Counted from the first letter of the stretch, positions 42,760 through 55,983 are shown. The stretch: DNA of 64,000 bases from Nemertoderma westbladi (GCA_032718475.1 JAUCBJ010000603.1:25470-89469), one strand, 5' to 3'. Notes: a model not told the origin generated them from the letters alone. Program-made: numbers and translations.

Positions 42760-42822
42760 AAATGCAGCTGCAATGCAGCATGCCGATCCTAGTAGTAGTA
42801 GTAGTAGTAGTAGTAGTATCTG

Positions 42823-43789
42823 GTTTGATTGTATGATATTTATAGAAATTTTCTCTGAGAACGGCAAAGCTGGTACAATAATTTTATCACACCAAGCTGA
42901 GTTTAAATTTAAAGCATCCAATCCTTTATTACTAGTGCTGGTAATAGAGAATGGATATGATTGTTTGACTATTTACCAAAAAAAATAATATCTCAGAAAA
43001 ACTGCACAGGCAATATTCTTACATTCCCAACACATGGCATATTTCCACATACTACGCAATTGATAAAGAATAAGGAGTAATTCAATTGATTTCTTGAAAT
43101 TACTATTTGATTTTCACAATAACTTATTTACTAAGTTTTAATCTCAAGCAAAAATATCATATCGAACTGTAATAGGAACAGAACAGTGTGGTATGGGGAA
43201 TAAAAAATCTAAATCTAATGTAAAACCAGAGATATTAATTTAATTCATCTTCCTTCACTTGTTTCCACATGGATCCATATCCATCGCACTTGAGAACCTT
43301 ATACAGCTGTTCCCTCACAATCTTCGCAAGCGTCGTGCACTTAAAGGATAGTGATTAGTTAAGGAGATGTAAAAAAGTTATCGATGAATGTGTGAAACAT
43401 GAAACACCGGTGGCAACTTCAAAGCTACTCTCTTTTGGCGGTTACCTATAAGGCAGGGAGGGCGCCATACTAACGTGTCTGATTTTTTGTTTGTACGTAG
43501 GTATCACTAGTCTGGATCCGACCGAAAATTTTAGAAAAAATGTACTGGGGTGGTTATATTGCAGCACCAAAATTACAAGTAGTGCACAATTTTCACAAAA
43601 TTTGAAAGTTACATTTTTCGGCTAATTGTTTTCAATACTGGTTTTCTGGGGCGCAAAATACATTGGAAAATATTTAAAAATGACATGATTACTATAAATC
43701 GCTGTTTAGTCCTCTCTGCGTAGGAAAAAAATGAAAAAAACAAGTAACCAGCACTTTTCAGTTAGAACACAAAATTTTTAATTTACTTA
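42823..43789. other. no gene recognised
   Basis: AT-rich DNA with no supported ORF, RNA gene or clear repeat. Confidence 0.5.
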
Positions 43790-44460
43790 TACGATGCTAT
43801 AAATTCACATTTTCAGGTTTTCTAGGGCGCTGATTCTAATGGAATACATTTCTAATAAGCCAGATCATTGCTACTTGTATTTTTCGGCGTAATTTGGCAA
43901 ATTTCGTACCCATCACCAAACAGTACAAGTTTGCGATGTCCAGTGCTGTTTTTATTTATTCTATCTGATTCAGGACCCTCATAAACCCCTATAACGCAAG
44001 AAACAAGATGATACTATCTACTGATCAATTTGCTTATTTTCCAAAATTTGGTGCTGGCACAACAATTTTCACCCACTGGTGAAAAATACAAGTTTGAAAA
44101 CTCTTATGAAATTTTTACTGATTCCATTGAATTCAGAACCCTCACAAACCCGTACAACGCAAGAAACAAGGTGACACAATCAATTGATATATTTGATGGT
44201 TTTCAAAATTTGGTGCTAGCACCACATTTTGCACCCACTTCCGAAAAATACAAGTTTGAGATGTATAGTTCGATAATCATATATTCCATTGAATTCAGAA
44301 CAGCCATAAACCTCTAAATTTAATTTCAAAGTCAATTTACAAAATTGACATGTTTCAAAATTTGGTGCTGTCACCAAAATTTGGCACCCTCTGAAAAAAC
44401 AAGTTTGAAATTTTTAAATCAATTTATATGAATTCCATCCAATTGCTAACACCACAAAAC
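43790..44460. repeat. diverged tandem repeat of about 160 bp (CAAAATTTGGTGCTGGCACA)
   Basis: Four to five units, each with CCAAAATTTGGTGCT, a CACCCACT(G/T)..GAAAAATACAAGTTTGA block, ATTCCATTGAATTCAGAACC and a CGCAAGAAACAAG block. Similarity between units is clear but low, so the array is old. Confidence 0.75.
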
Positions 44461-44989
44461 CGGTATAAATAAAAAATGTTACAATTCATATTTAATGAAA
44501 TGTAATTTTCAAAAAACGTCTCAAAAAAAATGCCAAAAGTAGGGTTAAAAAATGGTGCTATAATTCGAAAACTACCCAATATTTTTGAAAACGGTTTTCA
44601 CTACTAGGAAGACAATAGATTTTTAGGAAAAGTCATAAAATGTCAGATTTCAAACTGCCTTTGTTTAAGAATTATAATAAAAAAAACCACGGGGAAGGGG
44701 TCATATTGACTCCACCCCCCCCCCCCCCGGGTTTAATAGGGTTAACTGAGTAGTACAACAGATGTAGTATCAATGGCTATTACACATGACTAGAAATATA
44801 TTTTACCGCACTGTTTTTTCTGTGGGAATTTAAAGTCACACATGACCCCCAACTATTATTATGAATGCCTGCTAGTGGAGTTGGAGGTTGGAATGAATTA
44901 CCCATTAATTAAAGCACAGTTTACAAGTAAAATACCAGCAATAATAATTTCCAATATTTGGTACTTGTGCATAATTATGCATTTGCCTT
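44461..44989. other. no gene; contains a poly-C tract
   Basis: A C run at about 44713-44728 is followed by CCGGG. No ORF is supported. Confidence 0.5.
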
Positions 44990-45162
44990 CGTCATACTAT
45001 CTATCTATAATCGGCCAGCTATATTTCAGCTGCACAATTAGATGCTATGATGGTTTAACAAAAAAATTTGTGCCACCATGCAATCTACAATTGAATTGCT
45101 GTATGCTTGCTTGCATCGTGCATAAAGATTGTTATGCCAGACAAAATTGGCCGCTATAAAGT
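44990..45162 (-). mobile_element. LINE copy 3: 3' UTR fragment
   Basis: Minus-strand match to the last codons and 3' UTR of the LINE family. It shares GCCACCATGCAATC/TACAATTGAATTG blocks with the copy at 58.6 kb and ends in a (CTAT)n-type tail. Confidence 0.75.
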
Positions 45163-45234
45163 CATATCACAGTATTTAGGATCAAACCTTTTATACATAC
45201 ATCCTGTTATGCTTCTTTAGTTCCAATGCTATTT

Positions 45235-45390
45235 GGAAGAACTTTGCTTTATTTGTCTATTTACCGGTACTTTACTTTATTTGTTTATTTACAGGTACTT
45301 TACTTTATTTGTTTATTTACCGGTACTTTACTTTATTTGTTTATTTACAGGTACTTTACTTTATTTGTTTATTTACTGGTACTTTACCTC
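45235..45390. repeat. 28-bp tandem repeat (TACTTTACTTTATTTGTTTA)
   Basis: Five to six copies with alternating CCGG and CAGG junctions. Open frames over it are repeat by-products. Confidence 0.92.
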
Positions 45391-46213
45391 TGGGAGAAAA
45401 ATTTCAACTAACATCCAGGCATTCAACTAATATCCATCATTAGACCACTCAACCTACTCCATTTAAAATAACACAGCTCTTCATCCGTGGTAATTAGAAT
45501 TCCACTTCGAGTAATAAAGTGCTCGTGCACTGTATGGGATAATAGGGCCAACTCCCTAGCATGAGGTGATAACAATAATGGACAGGATCAAGAAATATTA
45601 ATCATAATTTATCTACTATTTAACGGAAAACTTATTTTTATTGTGCAATAATCATGATTGACCTCTGACCCGCCAAAGGTTTGTAAAAGGCAGCGTTTTC
45701 GTCATTTTTACTCCGTGTGATTCTGGCATACTCTCTCGGCGAAGTTAGTATTGGGACTAACTGGCTAACTAGCCGAAGCAGAACTTGCTCTGGGGTGCCT
45801 TTGGCAAACACTTCTCAGGGCGCTGCTTCTCAGGGCGCTAATACCTCTTCTACTGTAGTTAGCACGGTAACAGGCCGTCTGTCTTAACACGGGGCCCACT
45901 ACTTTGCGCCCTTTACCAAGTTGCTCTATATTTTTTTTAGTTTCGCTAATCTCATATGCCCAAACTGTACCACCGCTGTTTGGAAATAATTGGAGATAAC
46001 CGAGTGTTTTTGCAAGGAGCTATCTTTATTCTATGCGATATTAACATCTGGAAAATAGAAATCACCGTTATTTTTGAAAATAGTATTGGAAGGGTTATAA
46101 AGTAGGTAAATGTACAAGTCGACTCGCGGGAAATAAAGTTTGAAAGCTGATGATGTTATTCAAGGGGTTTTTGTAATGGGAAAAGTCAGGCTTCGGCCGT
46201 AAAACTATGAATT
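45391..46213. other. no gene recognised
   Basis: Unique-looking sequence. CTTCTCAGGGCGCT is duplicated at about 45811-45838. Nothing else can be supported. Confidence 0.45.
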
Positions 46214-46460
46214 TTAAGCCGCCTGGGAGCTTGACACGCTGAGAAATCCTTTACACATATCCACCCTGATTTTCGCGAGATTAACCGCATCTTCAATGCC
46301 AGTGTACTTTATGAGGCGTCTTAAGAAAGTTATGGGCTGTCTACCTTGTACCTTGTCTACCTTACTTATTTTCTCCTTGAGGCTACCAAAGCACAAGATT
46401 GTGCTTGATATTATATTATTTCTGGTTGGAAATGTGTGCATTGCACTTGACACAGTAAAC
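46214..46460 (-). mobile_element. LINE copy 4: diverged C-terminal fragment
   Basis: The minus-strand frame contains GRQPITFLRRLIKYTGIEDA, homologous to GGQPMTFLRRILKDTG in the LINE ORF, then LAKIRVD where the family has LANVMGD. Confidence 0.75.
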
Positions 46461-49255
46461 CCAGTCAGTAAACGTATGAATTAATACTGACTATTTTCTA
46501 AAAATACATAATCTCCAAGGAGTGCATGATTTAATTTTGGAATAAAATAACTCTGTTTACAATTGCCTATTTAATATCCATGCGGTATAATATATCTGGA
46601 TCCCGCATATCCGTTAAATGTCTGACATTCAAAATCATTGCAAGTTTCTGCCTTGAGCGGATAAATGTTTAATCAGTTATAAATTAGAAGAATATTTACG
46701 TGATCATTTTGAGATTAATAGTTGGAGTTGATTAAAGCTGCAAGAAGCATTCGGTAATTGGGAGTATCTCAAACCGGATGATGGCAAAATGTGCAGCAAA
46801 AGAGACGGTAACTGTAATTAAATGGATGATTGGCCATCGTTGATGATAGCTAACCTAACTACACTTCATCGGGTTTATAAACACTAGCTAAACACGGTAG
46901 GAGCAATCAAGCACCTATCTAGCGGATTATCTACAGAAGGCCGTGTTGCTGTCAGCTATTAATCATTTGTGGTCCGACGACCAGGGTTTGTTCGTGTGGC
47001 CACGACATTATTACTATCTTCTCTGATGTCCTAATTTGGGAAGATTTCGATTACCTGTGAGTTTTGTACTTCATGATTAATCAGTGATATGATATGACTT
47101 TAATGACCCTAGTAGATTCGCTGTCTATTTTGATGTAATTGAAAGCTTGATTACATCGACTGAGCGAGGTGATTCCATTTCCATCTGATGGTTGTATTTT
47201 TTCTCTAACAATGTTCTTATTAAAATCTTGCAAATCTGTTGTTATTCGCGTTGTGTTGGTGTTGTTTTTATATTGTGATAATTATGATACATTATGATAC
47301 AGCGATATGTTTGTATTTGTGACCAACGGAAAATGCGGTCAAACAAACATTATTTCTTGAAAACAACTCACAAAAATTATCTTTATATTATCAAAGCTTA
47401 TCTAAGTGATGAGAGGATATTTAATATTTTAGACTTTAGTAATGCGACCGGTTTGATAATCTCTTTCCAATATATTATTCACCGTGCGTGTGAGTTTATA
47501 TGGTTTAACATCAGCATGCGTGCCACTTAGTCGCCTTGAGTGGGATGAAAGCGACGATTTACCATATTATACTTCACTCACCATCTGATAGTCCCTGTGT
47601 GCAAGGCCTACTCATCCCGTTATTAAAACAATGCAATCAAGCTAATTGTCATTCAGAATACATCGTAGCAATTACCACAACAAGAACCTGAGAACATTAC
47701 AACCATAAATTAAGTGCACTATAAATTACTGGCATTAGGCCGCGTGCAAGCTGTAGCGTGCACGCACGCACTGACTGAGATATATGGTCTTGTGATAGAG
47801 TGATGAGCCTATAACCTAATTAATGGACTGATTCGGGATGGCAGGCTGTAATCACTTGGTTACCGTGGCCTAGATCATTGCCTATTCAATCTGCCGCTGA
47901 GTAGGCGACCATTAACACCGAATTACAAACACTGGCAAACTTTTTAATTTTCTCAATTACTTTGTCGTGTGATAAACCCGACCCCACGCGGCGCACACTT
48001 AATGCGCAAATAGTGCAATCCTTGAAGGTCGGACGTCTTACCCTTGACTCCTGATGGTGCCGGGATTTGAGTGCCTTGGCTGAATTGGTTACTTAGGACT
48101 ATCTCTCTGCCAGGCCGCTTTTAGTGGAATATTATATATATTTGGATGTTTATTTGGCACCTACACATTTAGCTTCTGAGTGCTGAGTGCTGCTGTTCTT
48201 GCTATGTTACAATACTTTACATATAGTAAGTTGTACAATGTTTCGAGTTCAAGCATAGTATGTTTTGCTTTCTATAAATTGTGCATTTTGTGTGGATCGA
48301 TATACATACATTCGAATAATATATGAACTACTACTATACTATATATTTTGGTTATGATTCAGAATATTATAATAATTGATGTAATACCGACCATAATGAT
48401 TCTCTATAAACACAAGTCTGTATTCTTAAAACGTTAAAAATATGTGTTTTTGTGCATTTGACACGAGTGCAATATGGAACAATATTACTCAACTTACCCT
48501 AATTATTGATTAAATTAATGAGTTTATCCTAAGTCTCTATAAGGCCGCGCACACTGTATGTATAAATTGTCTACCTATTTATAAATCAGTGGCAGATGCC
48601 AACTCGTTTTTACTAGATAGATCTATATGTACACGAACGTACATGTACGATCATACAAAAACTTGAATGACAAAATTATACTAAAGGTTGGGTTACTCCA
48701 GCAATAGCATATTGGGCAAATTATTAGAATAAATAAAGAAAGAAATATCTTTTTATAATTGAAATATAAATTATGTTTTCTGTGAAATATAATGCGTGAA
48801 GGATGTTCTTGTATGATGAAAATTATAGTATAAAAAAACAACTTGGATCTAAGAGTTTCTTAAAAACGCATCGTCTACATAATTATTCTATTTTTATTAT
48901 TATGAAAAAACATTAACATGGGAAGCCATATAATATGAAATGTGGTATAAAGTAGGTTGATTCTTTGGGGAATAAGTGAGCGAATGTCCAGGGAGTGGTA
49001 ATTGAACACGACAATTGAAAATTTATTTAGAAATAAAAACGCTTAAAAGGAAAGTTGTGTTAGTCTTTTAGAAGCACAACTCTTGGGATCGAGATAAAAA
49101 ATAAACAATACAACATATCTAAGTTCGATTACTAGAACCTGTCCCTAAGGATTTACCCTGACTCACTAATCACTCTCATATCGCGCCACCCGCATTAATA
49201 ATTCGCTTTGCTCTAACCACAAGTTAATGATGTGTATAAAATATATGTGGCAATA
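46461..49255. other. long gene-free unique sequence
   Basis: About 2.8 kb with no repeats and only short ORFs. Its complexity and many TAAT/ATTA sites in 46.8-48.1 kb would fit non-coding regulatory DNA, but I have no direct evidence. Confidence 0.4.
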
Positions 49256-49652
49256 ACATTAGAGATGGACCGTGTATCCGCGTCGAGTCAATGTTTGTAA
49301 GATAACATTAGAGATGGACCGTGTATCCGCGTCGAGTCAATGTTTGTAAGATAACATTAGAGATGGACCGTGTATCCGCGTCGAGTCAATGTTTGTAAGA
49401 TAACATTAGAGATGGACCGTGTATCCGAGTCGAGTCAATGTTTGTAAGATAACATTAGAGATGGACCGTGTATCCGCGTCGAGTCAATGTTTGTAAGATA
49501 ACATTAGAGATGGACCGTGTATCCGAGTCGAGTCAATGTTTGTAAGATAACATTAGAGATGGACCGTGTATCCGAGTCGAGTCAATGTTTGTAAGATAAC
49601 ATTAGAGATGGACCGTGTATCCGCGTCGAGTCAATGTTTGTAAGATAACATT
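49256..49652. repeat. 49-bp tandem array, eight copies
   Basis: Unit AACATTAGAGATGGACCGTG then TATCCG(C/A)GTCGAGTCAATG and TTTGTAAGAT. Copies are essentially identical apart from a C/A variant at one position (A in units 4, 6 and 7), so the expansion is recent. Confidence 0.97.
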
Positions 49653-49708
49653 AAAACGTTTTCATTTTACAATATAAAGTATAATTGAGAAGGTCGGTTT
49701 GCACACTA

Positions 49709-50684
49709 CGTAGGCCTCATACGGTAGCACGAACTTAGTTCCAATCGCACATTTTCAAAGGCGAACTTAGTTCCAATTGAAACGAATTTAGTTCCAAAAT
49801 AAATTTTACAAAGCGAACTTAGTTCCAATCGAGGCGAACTTAGTTCCAATCCCAGAATATCAAAACGAACTTAGTTCCAATGGATGCGAATTTAGTTCCA
49901 GTGCATGCGAATTTAGTTCCAATGGATGCGAACTTAGTTCCAATGCATGCGAATTTAGTTCCAATGGAAACGAATTTAGTTCCAATGGGTACGAACTTAG
50001 TTCCAATGTTTAATCGTGGGGATAGCCACGTAGTTGTAGGCGAAGCCTATTGCGTGTTGCCACTATTTGGGGTGGGTCGGGTGAACAATAATTGTAAATA
50101 ATTGTAAAACCCTTCTGTCATTTTTAAAAAACGAATTATTATTAATGAATTAAATGTATAATTACACTTTTTGAATTATTTATTAATCACGAGTATACTG
50201 ATATTGACTGACTAAGTCTGTATAGTAGTATATGTACTCAAGTCATGCACATTGTGCCATTTTCACATCAATTACAATATGTACCAGTTGTTTCGGTTTA
50301 GGAGGTTGGGCGTTATGGGTTAGTTATTTACAATTATTATTTAACCATCCACCTAATAGTGCCATTAAACAGATTCTTCGCCAACTACGTGGCTCGCCTC
50401 ACACCTGAAACATTGGAACTAAATTTGCTTCCCTTGGAACTAAATTCGCATCTATTGGACTAAGTTCGCATCCATTGGAACTAAGTTCGCATACATTGGA
50501 ACTAAGTTCGCATGCATTGGAACTAAGTTCGCATGCATTGGAACTAAGTTCGCATGCATTGGAACTAAATTTGTTTTCGTTTTTCTCTAGTTATTGGAAC
50601 TAAGTTCGCCTAAATTGGAACTAACTTCGCCAAAATTGGAACTAAATTCGTTTCCATTGGAACTAAATTCGCATGAGGCTTAAA
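49709..50684. mobile_element. foldback element with repeat-built arms (GAACTTAGTTCCAAT)
   Basis: The left arm (49731-50010) has about 13 copies of GAACTTAGTTCCAAT or GAATTTAGTTCCAAT. The right arm (50405-50670) has about 12 copies of the inverse TTGGAACTAAGTTCGC. Pairing continues inward (AGCCACGTAGTTG near 50021 with CAACTACGTGGCT near 50380, and AATTGTAAATAATTG with its inverse) and outward (GGCCTCAT near 49713 with ATGAGGC near 50673). The central spacer of about 240 bases is non-coding. The 73-aa ORF at 49880 only reads the repeats. Confidence 0.85.
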
Positions 50685-52739
50685 TTGAAACGAAGTACGG
50701 GGAATCGGCTCATACAACTGTGAAAAGATTGTTATTGAATTGATGCCCCAATGAGATCATGAGTCATTCATGTGCCTGGTGATTAACAACAATAACTTCT
50801 AGTCTAGTAACAATCGTTCCACACTCCGTGGTAGGAGTATGAATTATGAGGCGAATGAACAATATGGTATGGTGATAATCTGTGACAATTAAATTCGTAG
50901 CTGATGACTCCACACCGGCTGTTACTTTTCGTCCTTCCGGCTGTATCATCTTCGCGTTTATGAAACGTTTTAAAGATTTGTATGGAAACAATGTATGGTT
51001 TAGGCCGTAGGTAGGCGTCGTATTTCTCTATTAATGATCCATTTAAATTGAGTTGTGTGGTTGCAGTAATATGAGGCGAGATAAGATTAACATCCTATCA
51101 TTTCCAGGACTATATATCATTAACTGCCGTTTCAAATTCGTATCCAATCTGTGGCCAGGCAATATCGCTTTTAACAAACAGCAAGGATTAGTGCAAATTG
51201 ACACCCTTAGTCGTTCTATAAGGAGTGCATTGTGAGTGTAAGGGGTGTTAAGGATGGATTGAGATCGTCTTATTTTACTTAAATAGGCAAACGGAAATGA
51301 CCAACATATGGGCGGCTTATTTGCAATGGCAACAATTCAAATAGATTAATTAGGTATGATTATAATATTGTATAGGACTAGTATATGAAACTTCAGAAGG
51401 AAGGAGACAGGCTTTATGTGTGACCTATAAAGATAAGAAGATCCAGCGAAAAATAACGTCCACTTCACTGCAGGACATTAATCACAAATACACCCATGCC
51501 TCACCATTTCCGATTAGTTGGTTTCAATAGATTATTAATGGTGAATCCGCAGTGAATTATGTTCCAGCTGAGACCTTGTTACAAGTAATTTCCTGTTTTG
51601 TCAACTCCTTTTATTTTATCTAGCGAATCTTTTTAACAATTCCTATGAATTGGATGACATTTACGAATTACAAACACCTCAGAAATATCACGTGATATTT
51701 ATTTGCTCGGATAGAGCCTATATTTATTTGTATATAACATGCCATATATCAATACTTTTAGACATATTATGGTGATCCTATAGAATCCCAATAAGATTTC
51801 GGAAGGTTTGGAAGGAATGGAGGTTTGCATTCACTGTTGTTCATCTGGTGGATGTTCATTATTCATAACATGGGAAATAACGTCGTATTTTTTCAATATT
51901 CATAAATCGCTACAATATAAAATTACAAACAGATATGTTCGAACACAATTTCTTTATGATTACACATTGTAGTTGATGAAAACGCGGCCACACCACTCAG
52001 CCTAGTCCCAATCGCCTGCCCACTGCCCACAGCCCTAGTTTCTTTTATATGTCAACCAAGAAAGAACCACAGCGAATAGTGAGTAATTTTCCTAAAACTT
52101 TGTATTGATAAGAACGTTGACCTCCATGGTACAAATGCAAATGGTACAATTGAAAACCACTTTTCATAATGAAAGGGATTAAATTCTCAAACATAACGTT
52201 GAATTAATCGTTTTAACGTATTACCATAAAAGGATTAGGCTCTAGCAATGCGTATAATAATGCTTTGCTGTGGCAGTTGAGTGGGACCAATTATATTGAG
52301 TGCTGTCTAATCGCTGTGTGATTGTTGTTTGAAAATCAATTATTTAATTCAAGGCGAGAAAGTTATTGAGAATATTTGGTTGGAAATATATCAAGTTAAC
52401 AGAATACAGTAACCATGGTAATCTTCTAGCTCTAGGCGTAACATATCCGGGTTACTGGGAAGTTAGACCGAGGTTTGCAAAATTTGCGATATTTTATAAT
52501 ATTTGATTTGTAACTGGAGCCGACGAAGCTGCCACGAAGTCTCAACTCCACAATATTAAAGTTACGAAATTTAATCCATTATGTGGGCCGAGCCACGAAG
52601 TTGAAGAAACCCTATAAACAAATTCAACAGTCTCACACTAGAGGGCTACATGTTTAAATACTAAACGTCCTCCCAATACTTTGCTTTAAATCCGTTCAAG
52701 CAAAACGTGCAAATACAGTATGTATTAGACCATAAGCCA
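50685..52739. other. no gene recognised
   Basis: Unique AT-rich sequence. GCCACGAAGT-type words recur at about 52520-52600. No ORF or RNA is supported. Confidence 0.45.
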
Positions 52740-53190
52740 TGTCTTTAAATGAGGCTAATCTGTAGCATGCAGCAAGCCACTGATCTAGAATTGGTAAGGC
52801 TACGAATCCAAGGTACTTAGTCCGTCGCACAATCCCTATCTACAGAAACCCGTGAAACGGACCAAGCAATCCGCGAACTTTATGATCATCTCATACGATC
52901 AGATTTCCTAAGGATTGCCGAAGGATTTCCTTTAGTATAGGAGCCAGTATGAGGGTTCCCATCACTCCATCTATATTATGATGGTCTAAGAGCAATGCGT
53001 AGAAGATATCTATCGCAAATATGAACAAGAAGGGGAAGACCACCATAAAACTTCTAATGGATCTGTTGAACCGTCATCATAGACACAATTATCGTCGAAC
53101 GATCCCAGAGTGACCTGATTGATCGCTGCGATAATTTCTTCAGGAATCCCACCTGCTGAAAGTATGCTGAACATATGGTAAAGTCAAATT
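52740..53190 (-). mobile_element. LINE copy 5: RT-core fragment, degraded
   Basis: The minus strand shows ATGTTCAGCATACTTTC followed by GGGATTCCTGA(A/T)GAAATTAT, matching plus-strand 41688-41760 of the LINE RT. Homology runs back towards 52.74 kb in broken frames. Confidence 0.75.
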
Positions 53191-54699
53191 TTATGAAAAT
53201 TAACTTTCTGTAAAATTATTATTCGAAAAAGAATTAAACAAAAGAAAACATTCGCAATTAAATTCGAACTCTAATTGTCTGCTACCGAATTGATTATTTT
53301 TGCTATTGATACTACTACTAAATTGATCTATTATTGATTATTGATTTATTATTGATTAGTTTTCATGTAATCCCTTCATGGAAAAAATAATTCTTTCAAA
53401 TGATTTTATCCAATGTTATATACTTTATTTATATAACATTTTTTGGAATAATTATTTTTTAAAGATTCGGATAAAATAGGCCTTTAATTACCATATACTT
53501 TAGTCACGGTTGTCTACATTGTAGTATTTACTTTATGTTTTGTAAAACCGAAATGCACGTATTCCGGTGTTTTTGAATTTGTTTTACCAACAGATGGTTC
53601 AATATTGTTGGTAATCAGCTTTGAATTACAAGCGAACGCAACTAATTACCTTCACTTGAATAAAGAGGGACCGAGTGCTATATTTCCGCTTCCGGTTTAA
53701 AAGCATGACGTTTTAAAGGCAATTAGTATAGCCTGGGGGTGTCTGCATGTTGCTTTAATTAGGCCTATGGTGATACAAAATAGGTATTGTACATGTGCAT
53801 GTATTGTTAGAGGAAAGGATCCTATCGTATCAACAATATAAAAACGCCTTCAATTAAGATTTAATACTCCACATAACGGACGACGAGAGGGCCAGATGGT
53901 AGCCTAACCCGAGGTTAAACCAATTGAAATAATATCTGATGGAAAAGTAACTATATAGCATATAGAAATTTCTTAATTATCATGATGTAGCTTCGAGCTT
54001 TTGTTCGAGTTTGGTTGGAGATACAATCTATAAAAAAAAAATACTCTGGACTGGTTCAAGAACCATATTTGTACAAAATTAGTTTATTTCTCACAAGGTA
54101 ATTTTACTAAGTTGTAGTAGAAAACCTAAATGTATTTCTCTGAAGATAGATAATTGCGTTAGCTCTTGTCATTTATAACAAATCTTATAAGTAAAGCAAT
54201 TAAATAGGTGGATTAAGTTTTAGAGGCCGGGTTGGGATTACAAATCTGTTGTTAATTTTGTTTGCGAGTTTGTAAGATCGAATCAATATGTTGGCTTTTG
54301 TAGATCCCAAGGTGATGCTTCTAAGGAAACAATAAATACAAAGGAAGCTATGGAGGAAGATATGGTAAGCAGGAACTACATTCTGTGCGGCCTTGAGTGC
54401 CCACTGTCCAGTCCATGCCAATTCGCCATTGCGTAATTGTTGTTGATTAAAAATTACTGATGTAGTTATTCTGCAACCTTGGCATTTGGTTATTTCGACC
54501 AATCATCTATAAGACCATCCGATCCTTCCAACTTTACATTGGTGTTATTTTTTGGTGGCTTACAAAAAGTTTATTACTCTAAATGGTCCTTTTTTGCTTT
54601 TTCGCACTGATTCTATTAATTTTTTTCAATTTCAAAAAATTAAATTTCCAAATTTTGACCGAACAACAACACGTTGATTCAAATAGCGAAAATTAGAAA
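53191..54699. other. no gene recognised
   Basis: AT-rich unique sequence. The 100-aa minus-strand frame at 54200-54502 has no motif and no coding bias I can see. Confidence 0.45.
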
Positions 54700-55090
54700 T
54701 ATTCGTAGAAAATTTGTATTTTACGGGGCTGTGCAGCTTCTACAGGGCAGTCCCTGTTGGCCTCTTTCTGCAGGAAGATACCAGAAGACTTGATGGTCGA
54801 TACATAAAAAGTTGGTTCATGGCATATCATAAAATACCCATTTAACATATATGAGACATTGTAAGTCCATGGTATTACGTTATTGCTAAAACCCGGCGAT
54901 ACCCTACTGGCACGACTTATGAGTCCTACCGGTCACGGCTATCGCACTATGGGTCAACCTCTATGATCTTGCCTTGTCGAGGAAACGTTGTGGTCAACCA
55001 TTGACATTCCTAAAACGTCTGGGTCTTGTAATGTCGCTGGTCTAAATAATGTAAATGAATTGGGAAGTTACATGGCAGTAAGTGGTTTAT
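54700..55090 (+). mobile_element. LINE copy 6: C-terminal fragment, heavily degraded
   Basis: Plus-strand order of family words: a GSPCW-like codon block near 54745, a CTGCAGGAAGATACCAG (AEDT-like) block, and GTGGTCAACCATTGACATTCC matching the GGQPMTFL block near 54990. No open frame remains. Confidence 0.65.
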
Positions 55091-55951
55091 GATGGTATTC
55101 GTTGCAGGTGAGGCCAGCAATGCAACAAGGTGGTATAGGCAGACCTGTATTAATCACGGAGGAGGTGAAACCAACAACTTAACCTCTAATTAGGGGAGGG
55201 GGGGGGGGGGGGTATATTGCCATGGGAGTTGCACCCCCATGATATTTTTGAAAAAGTAGTAGTATTTTAATAAAATACATTTTAAAACAATTTTGGGTGT
55301 CATGCCCGCAAATATGCAACAGCAATTCGAATCAAAGAAACGTGAAGTTACAAATGTCATATTCCATGTTACTTTTCATGAAAATATATGCTCCAGTAGA
55401 AAATACCACAATTTTTTAAACTTTATTACTGACATTTGACGTGAAGGCTATGATATATATATATATAGATAAGTGGCGGGCCACCGGTAAATACTATCTG
55501 TGCATCACCATGTAATTAAACCGACTTGTTTAACCGAACTGATTTTTATGTTTCTAATAGTAATATTTTTGAGGGGTGAGTACAAAACAAAGACCGAAGA
55601 CCCAAGACTTTACTGCCCGTTCTATACAAAACAAAGAGGTAGGTCCCAAAGCGCGTTAGGTCCCATTGCCATTTAAATGAACAGGTTAGTAAAGGAGCAG
55701 GTTACATAAGCGTGTTGGGGGAACCAAAACAATAAATGAAAGTTAACACATGTTACAAGATTATGCAGGTCTTTATAATTGGGTCTTGTACTCACCCGAT
55801 TTTTTACCCAGTTATTCGAATTTGCTACAGATATTAAAAAGAGATTCAGATCTAACTTTAATTTAATCAGAGCAGTTTGTTTGAGGCATCGAACCCCCCC
55901 CCCCCCCCCCTAATCATCGGTCACCACACAGTCAAAGCCAGTTTACTCATT

Positions 55952-55983
<32 letters not shown>

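Larger units (their letters stand above)
40807..42822 (+). mobile_element. LINE copy 2: 5'-truncated non-LTR retrotransposon
   Basis: Carries the RT region but no endonuclease. It ends in 3' UTR and an (AGT)n tail (42791-42819). A motif of about 37 bases beginning AATGCAGCTGCAATGCAGCA occurs at both ends (40807 and 42761), each followed by AGT repeats. It is a member of a family with at least six more decayed copies in this window. I do not assign a clade; the organisation (RT then a C-terminal region with a Cys/His cluster) fits several LINE clades. Confidence 0.9.

Noticed and set aside
47294-47530. 78-aa ORF
   Set aside because: Short, AT-biased, no motif, no promoter or splice context.
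49256-49652. CRISPR-like array
   Set aside because: The 49-bp units abut with no unique spacers and the DNA is eukaryotic; it is a plain tandem repeat.
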